Position numbers and translations under genes: made by a program. Below are positions 34,771 to 44,222 of a stretch of 64,000 bases of DNA, piece after piece. Position 1 is the stretch's first letter. Each line of letters opens with the position of its first letter. The DNA comes from Acidobacteriota bacterium (lineage in GTDB: Bacteria; Acidobacteriota; Vicinamibacteria; Vicinamibacterales; 2-12-FULL-66-21): the NCBI GenBank assembly GCA_016184105.1, contig JACPDI010000008.1:1-64000 (forward strand). The letters are read 5' to 3'. Below the pieces are notes generated by a model, which was given only the letters and a program-made list of their open reading frames with translations, had not been told where the DNA came from and did no database searches.

Positions 34771-36555
34771 ATGCGAACTCTCACACGCGTTGCCGTCGCT
34801 GCCGCCGCAGCCGCGCTGCTCGCCGTGCCCGCGCGAGCCCAGGAGACGCAGAACAGCGTGCAGGCTGCCGCGACCGAGGCGGCGCTGCGCCTGCAGGTCG
34901 AGCAGCTCGAGCAGCAGCTCGCCGCGCTGAAGACGCCGCCCACGCTCGCGGCCCTGCGCGACAAGCTTGCCGCGCAGGAAACCGCGCAACAGGAGCAGGA
35001 GGCGCGGATCGAGCCGCTCGAGCGGAAGGCCGCGCTCGATCGGATTAACTTCACCGGCGAGATCCGCATCGCGAGCGACACCCTGAACGGCACGCAGGCG
35101 CCGTACTTCGACGGGCTGAAGCTGCAGAAGGGCATCGTGGACTCGATGTTCTTCATGATGACGAACCAGGGCGCGTTCCCGACGCCGGCGAGCGCCGACC
35201 CGTCGTCCATCTACGCGGTCCTCGACAACAACGTGGCCGCCCACTACGCCGACTATCTCCTGTTCACGAGCCGCCTCACCTTCGCGGACTTGAAGGCGGC
35301 GATGGCCCAGTTCCCCGCGGCGCAGCAGGCCGCGATGATGCAGATGCTGATGCCCGCGACGCTGCGCGCCGAGCAGGACTACACCAACAACATCCTGTAC
35401 ACGACGCGCATCCGCGTGAACATGAAGACCGACCTCGCGAAGGGACTCTCCTTCTCCGGCCGCCTCGCGATGTACAAGGCGTGGGGCGACAGCGCCGGCG
35501 TGCAGGTGTTCAACGGGCAGCCCACGTCCATCAACATCGACGGCACCACCATCGGCGTCCCGAACAGCGACATCGTCCGCGTCGATCGCGCGTACTTCGA
35601 CTGGAACCAGATCGGCGGAACGGGGCTCTACCTTTCGGTTGGCCGCCGCCCCTCGACGGGCGGTCCCCCGACCGAGATGCGCGAAGGGCGCCTGCGCGGG
35701 GGCACGCCGCTCGGCCACGTGGTTGACTACCAGTTCGACGGCGTCACGGTCGGCTACGCCTTCGGCGACAAGATGAAGAACGCCATCTGGCGCTTCTGCT
35801 ACGGCCTCGGGTACGAATCCGGGTTCGGCAGCGGCGATCAGCTCAAGGCGCCGGGCGATCGCCTCAAGGACGTGCACTTCGGCGGCCTCAACCTGGACCT
35901 GTACTCCACCGACACCACGTTCGTCCAGGCGACAGTGCTCCGCGCGATGCGCGTGACCGACGGGTTCAACTCGCTCGTCGTAATGCCGGTGGATCCGGTG
36001 ACCGGCAACGCCGCGCCGGGACCGGCGGTGATGCGCTTCACGCCGTCGTCCAACATCGGCGACATCGATCTTGCCGCGCTCGCCATCGAGCGGACAGAAG
36101 GGCCCGTGAAATGGTTCGGCTCGGTCGCCGGCATGTGGTCGCATCCCGAGGACATCACGACGCCGTTCGGCGGATTGCTGACCGACCCGTTCTCCGTTCC
36201 CGAATCACACGACGCGTGGTCCGTGTATACCGGCCTGCGGTACGACTTCGGGCAGACGCAGGTCGGGGCCGAGTTCAACCGCGGGAGCCGGTACTGGTTC
36301 AACTTCACGCACGCCGCTGACGAGATCCTGCTCTCCAAGCTGCAGACCCGCGGCAACGTGTACGAAGTCTACGTGAACCAGCAGATCGGCAAGTACGGGC
36401 AGCTGCGGGTCTCGGGGCTGCAGTACGACTACGAGTACAGCGGCAGCGGCTGGCATCTCGGCGCGCCGAAGAGGCTCGACGAGACGCCGATGCTCGGCTT
36501 CCCCACGTACAAGGACATGTTCAACCTGCGGGTCGCCTTCGGCGTCCGCTTCTGA
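34771..36555 (+). CDS. DUF3373-family outer-membrane beta-barrel protein
   Basis: A 594-residue outer-membrane protein. A signal peptide (ending PARAQ) is followed by a coiled-coil segment (~28-92, LQVEQLEQQLAALK and EQEARIEPLERKAALDR). A long beta-rich domain with alternating aromatic strands then ends in VAFGVRF, a C-terminal Phe as in outer-membrane barrels. The layout matches DUF3373 proteins of metal- and sulfur-respiring bacteria. It may act as a porin for the acceptor or anchor the periplasmic partners. AGGAGG precedes ATG 34771 by four bases. Confidence 0.82.
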   Translation: MRTLTRVAVAAAAAALLAVPARAQETQNSVQAAATEAALRLQVEQLEQQLAALKTPPTLAALRDKLAAQETAQQEQEARIEPLERKAALDRINFTGEIRIASDTLNGTQAPYFDGLKLQKGIVDSMFFMMTNQGAFPTPASADPSSIYAVLDNNVAAHYADYLLFTSRLTFADLKAAMAQFPAAQQAAMMQMLMPATLRAEQDYTNNILYTTRIRVNMKTDLAKGLSFSGRLAMYKAWGDSAGVQVFNGQPTSINIDGTTIGVPNSDIVRVDRAYFDWNQIGGTGLYLSVGRRPSTGGPPTEMREGRLRGGTPLGHVVDYQFDGVTVGYAFGDKMKNAIWRFCYGLGYESGFGSGDQLKAPGDRLKDVHFGGLNLDLYSTDTTFVQATVLRAMRVTDGFNSLVVMPVDPVTGNAAPGPAVMRFTPSSNIGDIDLAALAIERTEGPVKWFGSVAGMWSHPEDITTPFGGLLTDPFSVPESHDAWSVYTGLRYDFGQTQVGAEFNRGSRYWFNFTHAADEILLSKLQTRGNVYEVYVNQQIGKYGQLRVSGLQYDYEYSGSGWHLGAPKRLDETPMLGFPTYKDMFNLRVAFGVRF

Positions 36556-36560
36556 CACCC

Positions 36561-38765
36561 ATGAACCGGCGTCGATTTATCCGTGTCGCGGGCGCCGGCA
36601 CCCTCGCGGGTGCCGGCGCCGTCGGCCTGACCGCGGCCGGCTGCGGCCGCGTCCGGAAACTCCTGCAAATAGACAACGCGCCTTCGGCGCGCGTCGCCGC
36701 CCGCGGAGCGACGACGAAGGTGTTCAGCATCTGCGACAACTGCGTGAACAAGTGCGGCATCATCGCGCACGTCGCGCGCGGCCGCATCGTCAAGCTCGAG
36801 CCGAACCCCGCGTTCCCGAAATCGCGCGGCATGCTCTGCGCGAAGGGGAACGCCGGCGTGAAGACGCTGTACGACCCCGACCGGCTGAAACATCCGCTGA
36901 TCCGCACCGGCGAGCGCGGATCGGGCGCGTGGCGCAAGGCGACGTGGAAGGAGGCGCTTGATTTCACCGCCGAGCGGCTGCTGGCGATCCGGGAGCGCTA
37001 CGGGCCGCAGGGGGTGCTCTTCAGCTCGTGCGAATCGTTCCAGGAGCGGTTCTTCCGTTCGCTCGCGCAGGCCTGGGGCTCGCCGAACCTCGTGCGCCAC
37101 CCGAGCGTCTGCCTCAGCTCGAGCAACCTGGCGTGGTTCATCACCTACGGCACGGTGCCCGAGTTCGACCTCGCGCACGCCGACTACGTGATTGCCAGCG
37201 GCGCGAACCGCTTCGAGTCGTTCATCACGCCGGACAGCGTGGACCTGAGCGACGGCCTGAGGCAGCGGAAGGCCAAACTCGTGTACCTCGATCCGCGGTT
37301 CACCGTGACCGCGTCCAAGGCCGACGAGTGGTTGCCGATTCGTCCCGGCACCGACCTGGCCTTCTATCTCGCCCTGATTCACGTCCTCATCGAGGAGCAG
37401 CTCTACGACCGAGCGTTCGTCGAAGCCTACACGCACGGATTCGAGGAGCTTGCGGCGCACGTGACGCGGTTTTCGCCCGAGTGGGCGGCGGCCGAGACCG
37501 AGATTCCTGCCGATCGCATTCGCGCGATCGCCCGCGAGTTCGCCGCGCGCGCGCCGAAGGCCGTGATTTACCGCGGGCGGCGGACTTCCTGGTATCAGAA
37601 CGACACCGAGATGCGGCAGGCAATGGCGATCGCGAATGTCCTGGTCGGGAACTGGGACACGCCGGGCGGGGTGGTTCCCAACGAGAAGCTCGACCTCGGC
37701 GCGCCCGAGCCGCCGGAATACCCGTGGCCCGACGCCGAACGCGTGGACGCCATCGCCGAACGGCATCCGCTCGCGAGTGCGGAAGATGGCGCGTACATCG
37801 AGTTGCGCGACGCCGTGCTCGCGGACCGGCCCTACCCGGTGCGGGGCTGGATGATGTTCAAGCACAACCCGATGCACACCCTCCCGGACCGGCGCCTCAC
37901 CGAACAGATGTTCCGCAAGATGGAGTTCGTGGCGGTCATCGACATCCAGCCGACAGACAGCGGGTGGCTCGCCGACGTGATCCTGCCGGAGTCCACGTAT
38001 CTCGAGCGGACCGACCCGATCGAGGAATTCAGCGTGCCGTACGCGTTCGCCGCGCTGCGCCAGCAGGTCGTCAAGCCGCAGTTCTCCACGCGGCCGTGCC
38101 TCGACATCATGAAGGGGCTCGCGGCGCGCACCGGTCTCGGCCGCTACTTCGATTTCGACATCGATCAGTACATCGCGGCGCAGCTCGCGCCGCACGGGAT
38201 CGATCGATCCGCGTTCGAGGCGACCGGCGTGTGGTCGAACCGCACCGCGCGGCAGTACGGCGTCACGCGCAACCCCGAGTTCAGGTTCCGGACGCCGTCC
38301 GGAAAGATCGAGCTGGCCAACGAGCGGCTGCGCAGGAACGGCTACCCTCCCCTCCCGGAGTACGCACCGCCTGCGCAGCCGCCCGGCGGACAGTTCCGCC
38401 TGCTGCCGGGCAAGCAGGCGCTGTTCACGCACGCGGCCAACCAGAACAACGAGTGGCTGCACGAACTGTGCGCGGAGAACCGCCTGTGGATCAACCGGGC
38501 GGTCGCCGAGTCGAAAGGCATCGCCGACGGCGACCAGGTGCGCGTCCGCAGCCGCATCGGCGAGGTGAAGGTGCGGGCATTCGTCACCGGCCGCATCCGC
38601 CCCGACTGCGTGCACCTGCCGCACGGCTTCGGCCACACGACCTCCGCGCTGCGCCGCGCCTTCGGCCGCGGCGCGAGCGACCAGGACTTGATCGAGCCGC
38701 GCTGGGACCGCATCAGCGGCAACGCGGCCCTGCATGAGACGTTCGTGACCGTGGAGCGCGTATGA
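36561..38765 (+). CDS. Tat-exported molybdopterin oxidoreductase, PsrA/PhsA-like catalytic subunit
   Basis: A 734-residue bis-MGD enzyme. A twin-arginine signal (NRRRFIRVAG) begins the protein. The 4Fe-4S site is CDNCVNKCGIIAHV with the fourth cysteine in RGMLCAKGNAG. The likely molybdenum ligand is the cysteine in HPSVCLSSSNLAWF, as in the polysulfide/thiosulfate reductase branch. Other landmarks are VIASGANRFES, HNPMHTLPD and VILPESTYLERTDP. It reduces a sulfur compound or an oxyanion such as arsenate, tellurite or selenate; the exact acceptor cannot be told from sequence. It overlaps the next gene by four bases. Confidence 0.88.
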   Translation: MNRRRFIRVAGAGTLAGAGAVGLTAAGCGRVRKLLQIDNAPSARVAARGATTKVFSICDNCVNKCGIIAHVARGRIVKLEPNPAFPKSRGMLCAKGNAGVKTLYDPDRLKHPLIRTGERGSGAWRKATWKEALDFTAERLLAIRERYGPQGVLFSSCESFQERFFRSLAQAWGSPNLVRHPSVCLSSSNLAWFITYGTVPEFDLAHADYVIASGANRFESFITPDSVDLSDGLRQRKAKLVYLDPRFTVTASKADEWLPIRPGTDLAFYLALIHVLIEEQLYDRAFVEAYTHGFEELAAHVTRFSPEWAAAETEIPADRIRAIAREFAARAPKAVIYRGRRTSWYQNDTEMRQAMAIANVLVGNWDTPGGVVPNEKLDLGAPEPPEYPWPDAERVDAIAERHPLASAEDGAYIELRDAVLADRPYPVRGWMMFKHNPMHTLPDRRLTEQMFRKMEFVAVIDIQPTDSGWLADVILPESTYLERTDPIEEFSVPYAFAALRQQVVKPQFSTRPCLDIMKGLAARTGLGRYFDFDIDQYIAAQLAPHGIDRSAFEATGVWSNRTARQYGVTRNPEFRFRTPSGKIELANERLRRNGYPPLPEYAPPAQPPGGQFRLLPGKQALFTHAANQNNEWLHELCAENRLWINRAVAESKGIADGDQVRVRSRIGEVKVRAFVTGRIRPDCVHLPHGFGHTTSALRRAFGRGASDQDLIEPRWDRISGNAALHETFVTVERV

Positions 38766-39298
38766 GACTGGGCATGGTGGTCGACACGCAGCGGTGCCTG
38801 CACTGCGGCGCGTGCCTCGTGGCCTGCAAGGCCGAGAACGAAGTGCCCACCGGCCGGAGCCGCAACTGGGTCGCGGAGCGCGAGGCCGGGACCTTCCCCG
38901 GCATCGGCGTCCGGATTGAGCCCGGACAGTGCATGCACTGCGAGAACGCCCCGTGCGTCCGGGTCTGCCCGACGGGAGCGAGCTACGTCGATGCCGACGG
39001 TGTCGTGCTCCTCAACCCGGACGACTGCATCGGGTGCCGATACTGCATCGAGTCGTGCCCCTACGACGCGCGTTACTTCGATGAGGACTCGGGCACCGTC
39101 GACAAGTGCACGTTCTGCGTCCATCGCGTCGCGCACCGGCAGCAACCCGCGTGCGTACTCACCTGTCCGGCGAAGGTACGGGTCTTCGGCGACCTCGATG
39201 ATGCGCAGGCGCCCGTCTCGCGGCTCGCGGCCGAACGCGGCGGGGCGGTCCTGAAGCCGGAAGCGGCAACTCGACCGAAGATTTTCTATCTTTCATGA
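38762..39298 (+). CDS. Four-cluster ferredoxin subunit (PsrB/DmsB-like)
   Basis: A 178-residue electron-transfer subunit with four cysteine groups, one per 4Fe-4S cluster: CLHCGACLVACKAEN, CMHCENAPCVRVCPTGA, CIGCRYCIESCPYDARY and CTFCVHRVAHRQQPAC followed by VLTCPAKV. The spacing is that of PsrB, DmsB and NrfC. It relays electrons from the membrane subunit to the molybdenum subunit on the periplasmic side. It has no signal of its own and should be carried by the Tat-bearing PsrA partner. Overlap with the upstream stop (ATGA) shows coupling. Confidence 0.93.
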   Translation: MRLGMVVDTQRCLHCGACLVACKAENEVPTGRSRNWVAEREAGTFPGIGVRIEPGQCMHCENAPCVRVCPTGASYVDADGVVLLNPDDCIGCRYCIESCPYDARYFDEDSGTVDKCTFCVHRVAHRQQPACVLTCPAKVRVFGDLDDAQAPVSRLAAERGGAVLKPEAATRPKIFYLS

Positions 39299-39307
39299 GG
39301 TGACCTG

Positions 39308-40189
39308 GTGCACGACGAACCCTCCTGGGGCCTGCTGATCGTCATCTACTTGTTCTGCGGCGGGCTGAGCGCCGGCGCGATGATGCTGTCGGCCACCGCC
39401 ATGCTGCTGGGACGCGGCGATCGGTATACGGCAATCGTCCGCCGTGGTGCGTTCCTCGCGCCGTTGCCGGTCATCGCTGGCACGGCGCTGCTCGTGTTCG
39501 ATCTCGGCCGGCCGCTGCTCTTCTGGAAGCTGTTCGTCGCCCTGAGGCCGCTCTCGCCGATGTGGATCGGGAGCTGGCTGCTCGCCCTGTTCTCCGCCGT
39601 GACGCTGTTCTACGCGTACCTCCAGCTGCCCGCCCGCTGGCGGCGCTGGCGCGTGCCGCACGGGGATGCGTGGGCACGCCGGCTGGCTGTCGCCGGCCTG
39701 CCGCTCGGCCTCGCCGTGGCCGTCTACACGGCCGTTCTCCTGGGCGTGCTCGTCGCCCGGCCGTTGTGGAACACGCCGGCGCTCGCCGTGCTGTTCGTGC
39801 TTTCAGCGCTCTCTTCCGCAGCGGCGGCCCTGATGCTCATCACGCCGGCGGCGGAGCACCCCGCGCTCTCGAGGGCCGACATCGTGCTCATTGCCGCCGA
39901 GACGCTCACGCTCGGCGGCCTGCTGTTTTACGGGGTCGTCTCGTCCAGCTCGGCGCGCCACGGCGTGGGCGTGCTCGCGGCTGGTGACTGCGCGCTGCCG
40001 TTCTGGCTTGGCGTCGTCCTCCTCGGGCTGCTCGTCCCCGGCGGCATCGAGGTCCGCGCCGCACGCGCGCATCGCGTGCCGCGAGCGCTGGTCACCCTCG
40101 CCGCGTGGCTCGTGCTGGCCGGCGGCTTCCTGCTCCGGTACGTCGTCGTGTACGCCGGCCAGCAATCGGTGCTCCTCCGCGGTCTTTAA
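39308..40189 (+). CDS. NrfD/PsrC-type membrane quinol-oxidising subunit
   Basis: A 293-residue integral membrane protein with eight to nine helices. WGLLIVIYLFCGGLSAGAMM at the start matches the first helix of NrfD/PsrC proteins, and GTALLVFDLGRPLLFWKLF carries the conserved 'D..RP..FW' loop at the quinone site. It anchors the complex and transfers electrons between menaquinol and the ferredoxin subunit. The start is GTG 39308, nine bases after the ferredoxin gene. This is the last gene of the sigma-54 operon; the next reading frame is degraded. Confidence 0.88.
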   Translation: MHDEPSWGLLIVIYLFCGGLSAGAMMLSATAMLLGRGDRYTAIVRRGAFLAPLPVIAGTALLVFDLGRPLLFWKLFVALRPLSPMWIGSWLLALFSAVTLFYAYLQLPARWRRWRVPHGDAWARRLAVAGLPLGLAVAVYTAVLLGVLVARPLWNTPALAVLFVLSALSSAAAALMLITPAAEHPALSRADIVLIAAETLTLGGLLFYGVVSSSSARHGVGVLAAGDCALPFWLGVVLLGLLVPGGIEVRAARAHRVPRALVTLAAWLVLAGGFLLRYVVVYAGQQSVLLRGL

Positions 40190-40230
40190 CCTCCGTCGCC
40201 TGCCGCGGTCTAACCAGAGCAGGAGGACGA

Positions 40231-40642
40231 GTGCAGAGGCCAGCGGAGGTCCCTGACCGACGCGCAGCGCGACGAGATCCGGAAACTGCGCGAGGAGACG
40301 CGCGCCGTGCAGCGCGCCGGCGCGCAGAAGCTCCAGGAGGCGACGCGCCGGTTGCGCGAAGCTCTGTTGGCGGACGACCCGGATCAGCGAACAATCGCCG
40401 CGCTCAGGGACGAGGTCGCTCAGCTCTCTCACCAGCTCCAGGCGCGGCGACTGGACCAGCAGGAGCGAGTGTCCCGGATCTTCACGCCGGAGCAGCGCAG
40501 GCTGTTGCGCGAGCACCGTGGCCTGTTCCGGGCGCGTCGCGCGTTGATGCGTGAGCGCCGCGAGTTGATCCGCGACCGCCGCGAGTTGATGCGCGAGCGT
40601 CGGCATTTGGTCCGGCAACGCCGGCAGCTCATGCGAGACTAG
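40231..40642 (+). pseudogene. Spy/CpxP-like (LTXXQ) protein lacking its N-terminus
   Basis: The frame from about 40251 encodes SLTDAQRDEIRKLREETRA, then a long charged helix (LLADDPDQRTIAALRDEVAQ, RIFTPEQRRLLREHRG) and ends in repeats of RRELMRERR. The LT..Q motif and helical charge pattern are those of periplasmic Spy/CpxP or CnrR/ZraP-type metal-responsive proteins. AGGAGG with GTG 40231 gives a start, but in another frame (MQRPAE...) that diverges from the motif. The signal peptide is therefore missing and a small deletion seems to have shifted the frame. Confidence 0.55.
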
Positions 40643-40666
40643 GCGCGCCTGAGCTAGTATTGCCGG

Positions 40667-43057
40667 GTGCGTCGCTGGTCGATCCGGGTTGCCCTCCTGC
40701 TCTTGCTGACCACCGTCGCTGTCGCAGCCGCCATCGCCTGGCGGCTGTGGCAGTCCTTGCCGGAAACCTCCGGGACCCTCCATGTCGGCGGGCTCCATCA
40801 GCCCGTGGAAATCGTCAGAGATCCGGAAGGCGTGCCTCACATCCGCGCCCGCAGCGAAGCGGACGCCCTGTTCGCGCTCGGATACGTCCACGCGCAGGAC
40901 CGACTCTGGCAGATGGATTTCCAGCGCCGGCTCGCGGCAGGACGGCTCGCCGAGATCCTTGGCGCGGCCGCCGTCGATACCGACCGGCTGATGCGGACGA
41001 TTGGGTTCGCACGCGCCGCGCGCACCGCGGTGGCGGCGATGGCGCCGGAGACGCGGGCCCTCGTGGACCGCTACATCGCCGGCGTCAACGCGTATCTCGA
41101 AGGCCACGGCGGCCGGAAGCTTCCCGTCGAGTTCGCGATCTTCCGCTTCTCACCGGAACCGTGGAGAGCCGAGGACGTTCTCGCGTGGCAGAAGGTGATG
41201 GGCTGGTCGATGAGCACCAACTGGCGGGAGGAGATGCTCCGCGTGCGCCTCTCGGCCAGGGTCGGCCCCGACGGGGCCTCCGACCTGCTGCCCGCCTATG
41301 CCGCGGGCGGCCCACTGGTGCTGCCGGAGTTCCAGCCGGCAGCGCCCACCGACCCGTATGCCGTTTCCTCGAAAGAAGAAACGGCGGCGCTCGCGAGGGC
41401 GGCGCTGAACTTTTTCGAGAAGGTCGCATCCGATCCGATTCCGCCCGGCGGTTCGAACAACTGGGTCGTCAGCGGTTCGCGCACCGCGACCGGCAAGCCG
41501 CTGCTGGCCAACGATCCCCACCTGGGCACCCAGGCCCCAGCCGTCTGGTACGTCGCGCACCTCACCGGCGGGCCGCTCGACGTGATCGGCGCGACGTTAC
41601 CCGGCGCTCCGGCGGTCGTCATCGGCCACAACAAGCGGATCGCGTGGGGCGTCACGAACATGATGTCCGACGTCCAGGACCTGTTTGCCGAGCGGATCAA
41701 TGAGCGCGACGAGGCGCTCGTGGACGGCCGATGGGAGCCGATGCGGATCCTGCACGAGGCGATCGCCGTTCGCGACGCGCCACCGGTCGCGCTGCGCGTC
41801 CGCCTCACGCGCCACGGGCCGCTGGTGTCGGACCTGTTCGACGAACGCGCGGCGCTCGCCCTGAGGTGGACCGGTCACGATCCGTCGGATCGCACCGCGG
41901 AAGCCTTCCTCCGCGTCAATCGCGCCGAGTCATGGGACGGGTTCGCGGCCGCCTTCGAGGGCTATCACCTGCCGATGTTGAACTTCGTGTACGCGGACGT
42001 GGACGGCAACATCGCGTACCTCGGTCCTGGCGCGCTGCCCGTGCGCGCCGGTGACGGCCGGGCGCCGGTGGACGGCTCCTCCACGGGCAACGACTGGCGC
42101 GGGTACGTGCCGCTGCCGGAGCTGCCGCGCACGCTCAATCCCGCGCGCGGCTTCATCGCGAGCGCGAACAACCAGGTTGTCTCTCCCAGCTACCCGCACC
42201 CCGTCAGCACGTCGTGGGACGCTCCCTACCGCGCGGCGCGGATTACCGAGGTGCTGGCGTCGATGCCGCGCGCCACGCTCGACGACATGAAACTGCTGCA
42301 GACCGATCAGCGGTCCGCGCAACCGATCGCGATTTTGCCGTTCCTCCTGCAGGCCGCTCCCCGCTCGGACGCAGCGCGGGACGCGATCGCGCGCCTCGCG
42401 AGATGGAACCGATCGCTCGCCGCCGACAGCGCGCCGGCCGCCCTGTTCAAGGCATACTACGCGCGCGCGGCGCGGCGCATCGTGAGTGACGAGTTGGGCC
42501 AGCCGCTCTGGAACGACTATCGGCCGTTCACCGGCAGCGTGGCAAAAGCGTTCGACGGGATCGCACGCGATCCGCTCACCCGCTGGTGCGACGATGTGAA
42601 CACGGCGCCAAGGGAGACGTGCCCGGATATCCTGGGAGGGGCGCTGGAGGAGGCGCTCGCCGACCTCCGCCTCGCACAACGATCCGGCGATCCCGATGCC
42701 TGGCGCTGGGATCGGCAGAACGAGGTCTGGTTCCCCCACCTGCCGCTGCAGGCCTCCCCCGTGCTGCGCCCGTTCTTCAGCCGCCGCGTGCGTCGCGGCG
42801 GCGACGCCTTCACGGTCAACCCGTCGATGCCCGTGCGCGACCAGATGCTGGTCTCGTCGTACCGCCAGATCGTCGATCTGTCGAACCTGGACGCGTCCGT
42901 GTTCATCCTGCCCCTGGGGCAATCGGGACAGATCTTCAGCGGCCGCTACTCCGACCTGCTGAACGACTGGAACGAGGGTCGGTACCGTCCGCTGCGGTTC
43001 TCGCGGGCGGCGGTCGATGCGGCGGCGGAGCGGCGCCTGGTGCTCGAGCCGCACTAG
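40667..43057 (+). CDS. Penicillin acylase-family N-terminal nucleophile hydrolase
   Basis: A 796-residue exported precursor. An N-terminal helix (residues 6-24) is followed by the alpha subunit (VEIVRDPEGVPHIRA, FALGYVHAQDRLWQMD). The autocatalytic site is PPGGSNNWVVSG, with Ser at about residue 263 becoming the N-terminal nucleophile of the beta subunit. Later AAGRAL-type landmarks include ANDPHLG and FISANN-like SANNQVVSP. Relatives hydrolyse penicillins, acyl-homoserine lactones or other amides. The start is GTG 40667. It overlaps the convergent GT87 gene by four bases. Confidence 0.9.
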   Translation: MRRWSIRVALLLLLTTVAVAAAIAWRLWQSLPETSGTLHVGGLHQPVEIVRDPEGVPHIRARSEADALFALGYVHAQDRLWQMDFQRRLAAGRLAEILGAAAVDTDRLMRTIGFARAARTAVAAMAPETRALVDRYIAGVNAYLEGHGGRKLPVEFAIFRFSPEPWRAEDVLAWQKVMGWSMSTNWREEMLRVRLSARVGPDGASDLLPAYAAGGPLVLPEFQPAAPTDPYAVSSKEETAALARAALNFFEKVASDPIPPGGSNNWVVSGSRTATGKPLLANDPHLGTQAPAVWYVAHLTGGPLDVIGATLPGAPAVVIGHNKRIAWGVTNMMSDVQDLFAERINERDEALVDGRWEPMRILHEAIAVRDAPPVALRVRLTRHGPLVSDLFDERAALALRWTGHDPSDRTAEAFLRVNRAESWDGFAAAFEGYHLPMLNFVYADVDGNIAYLGPGALPVRAGDGRAPVDGSSTGNDWRGYVPLPELPRTLNPARGFIASANNQVVSPSYPHPVSTSWDAPYRAARITEVLASMPRATLDDMKLLQTDQRSAQPIAILPFLLQAAPRSDAARDAIARLARWNRSLAADSAPAALFKAYYARAARRIVSDELGQPLWNDYRPFTGSVAKAFDGIARDPLTRWCDDVNTAPRETCPDILGGALEEALADLRLAQRSGDPDAWRWDRQNEVWFPHLPLQASPVLRPFFSRRVRRGGDAFTVNPSMPVRDQMLVSSYRQIVDLSNLDASVFILPLGQSGQIFSGRYSDLLNDWNEGRYRPLRFSRAAVDAAAERRLVLEPH

Positions 43058-44184
43058 GCGGCGCGGCGGAGCCTGACCCTGACCGCGACGGCGAGGATCG
43101 CGAGGTAACACACCGTGATGATGGCGAGCGACATGAACCGCGCGTACGCGGCCCGCCCCATCACGTCGTACAGGCTCAACGCCACGGCCAACAGCGCCAC
43201 GATGAAGACGGCGCGCTCGCCGCGCGGCAGGCGCGCCGCCTGCGCGATGAGCAGCGCGACGAGCGGCGTCGACAGCAGCAGGGCGTAGTCCCAACCCTGC
43301 GGCGTGACGAGCGGAATCAGCGTCAGCGCCATCCCCACCTCGAGAACCTCCGGCGAGCGGACCCCGCCGCGCCGTGCGAGCGCCACCACACAGGCGGCCG
43401 CCAGGACGCCAATCGTCGCGGCAGAGAGCGTGGCGGCGGCAGTGCCCCATCCGATCCACTTCGCGTACATCGCAAAGACGGAGATGCTGTCGGCGTTGGT
43501 CAACAGCGGCACGCTCGTCTCCGACGCCGTCTGCCACCACGCGCGCGTGAGCGCGATCGTGCCGCTGACGCCGTAGACCACCACGGGCAAGGCGGCCACG
43601 GCCACGCCCGCCAGCGCCGCCGCGGCCGCGGCGCGCCAGCGGCGCACGGCAAGCAGGTACGGCACGAACGCCACCGCGTACGGCTTGACGAGTATCGCCG
43701 CGCCGAAGGCCGCTCCTCCCGCGGCGTCGCGCCCCCTCAACAGCGCGCCAAGCGCCGCGACGCACAACGCGCCGAACAGCAGGTTGGCCTGGCCGAGCAC
43801 CAGTTCGTGGGCGTAGAACTTCGCCATGGCGGCCACGGTGAGCGCCGCCAGCGCCCGGCGGCTCAGCGACGACTCCGGCACGATGCTCACCGAGACCCAG
43901 ACCAGCGCCGCAAGGCAGAACACCGACAGCGCAATCCAGATCGCCTTGGCCGCCGGCAGGGTCACGCGCGACAGCGGTGACACCGCCACGGCAAACGCGG
44001 GCAGGTACTTGAACCGGTAGTGCCCATCGGTTGCGCGGTAGAGCGGCTCGGCCACCGCCGCCCGAGCGCCAGCCGCCCAATACACCTCGAAATCGCGCAT
44101 TTTTCGCTGCGCGACCGTCGCGAACAGAACAGCGGACGCCAGCACCAGGGCGGTGACGCCCGCCAATTTGCCGAGCTGAGACAT
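43054..44184 (-). CDS. GT87-family polyprenyl-phosphate mannosyltransferase-like protein
   Basis: A 376-residue membrane protein with about ten helices. MRDFEVYWAAGARAAVAEPLYR and FKYLPAFAVAVSPLS match the opening of GT87 (DUF2029) proteins, where an Asp after helix 1 binds the lipid-linked sugar, and AAILVKPYAVAFVPYLL is the conserved mid-protein segment. It probably adds a hexose from a polyprenyl carrier to surface glycan at the outer face of the inner membrane. It is divergent from the degraded ligase region. A third GT-C-type enzyme in the window, after those at 14595 and 16196. Confidence 0.85.
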   Translation of the reverse strand: MSQLGKLAGVTALVLASAVLFATVAQRKMRDFEVYWAAGARAAVAEPLYRATDGHYRFKYLPAFAVAVSPLSRVTLPAAKAIWIALSVFCLAALVWVSVSIVPESSLSRRALAALTVAAMAKFYAHELVLGQANLLFGALCVAALGALLRGRDAAGGAAFGAAILVKPYAVAFVPYLLAVRRWRAAAAAALAGVAVAALPVVVYGVSGTIALTRAWWQTASETSVPLLTNADSISVFAMYAKWIGWGTAAATLSAATIGVLAAACVVALARRGGVRSPEVLEVGMALTLIPLVTPQGWDYALLLSTPLVALLIAQAARLPRGERAVFIVALLAVALSLYDVMGRAAYARFMSLAIITVCYLAILAVAVRVRLRRAA

Positions 44185-44222
44185 GAAGACACGCGGATGG
44201 TATCAGACGGCGCGCCCGCTCT

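Noticed and set aside
36429-38735. A 768-codon open frame antisense to the molybdenum subunit gene
   Set aside because: It mirrors a secure gene, is rich in Arg/Ala/Val from GC-rich antisense codons and has no domain or ribosome site. The same applies to long antisense frames opposite hutU, the Acr3 gene and the permease.
36561-40189. Assigning the molybdenum enzyme to arsenate respiration because Acr3 is in the window
   Set aside because: Acr3 is 30 kb away in a separate unit, and the catalytic subunit's length and motifs fit PsrA/PhsA at least as well as ArrA.
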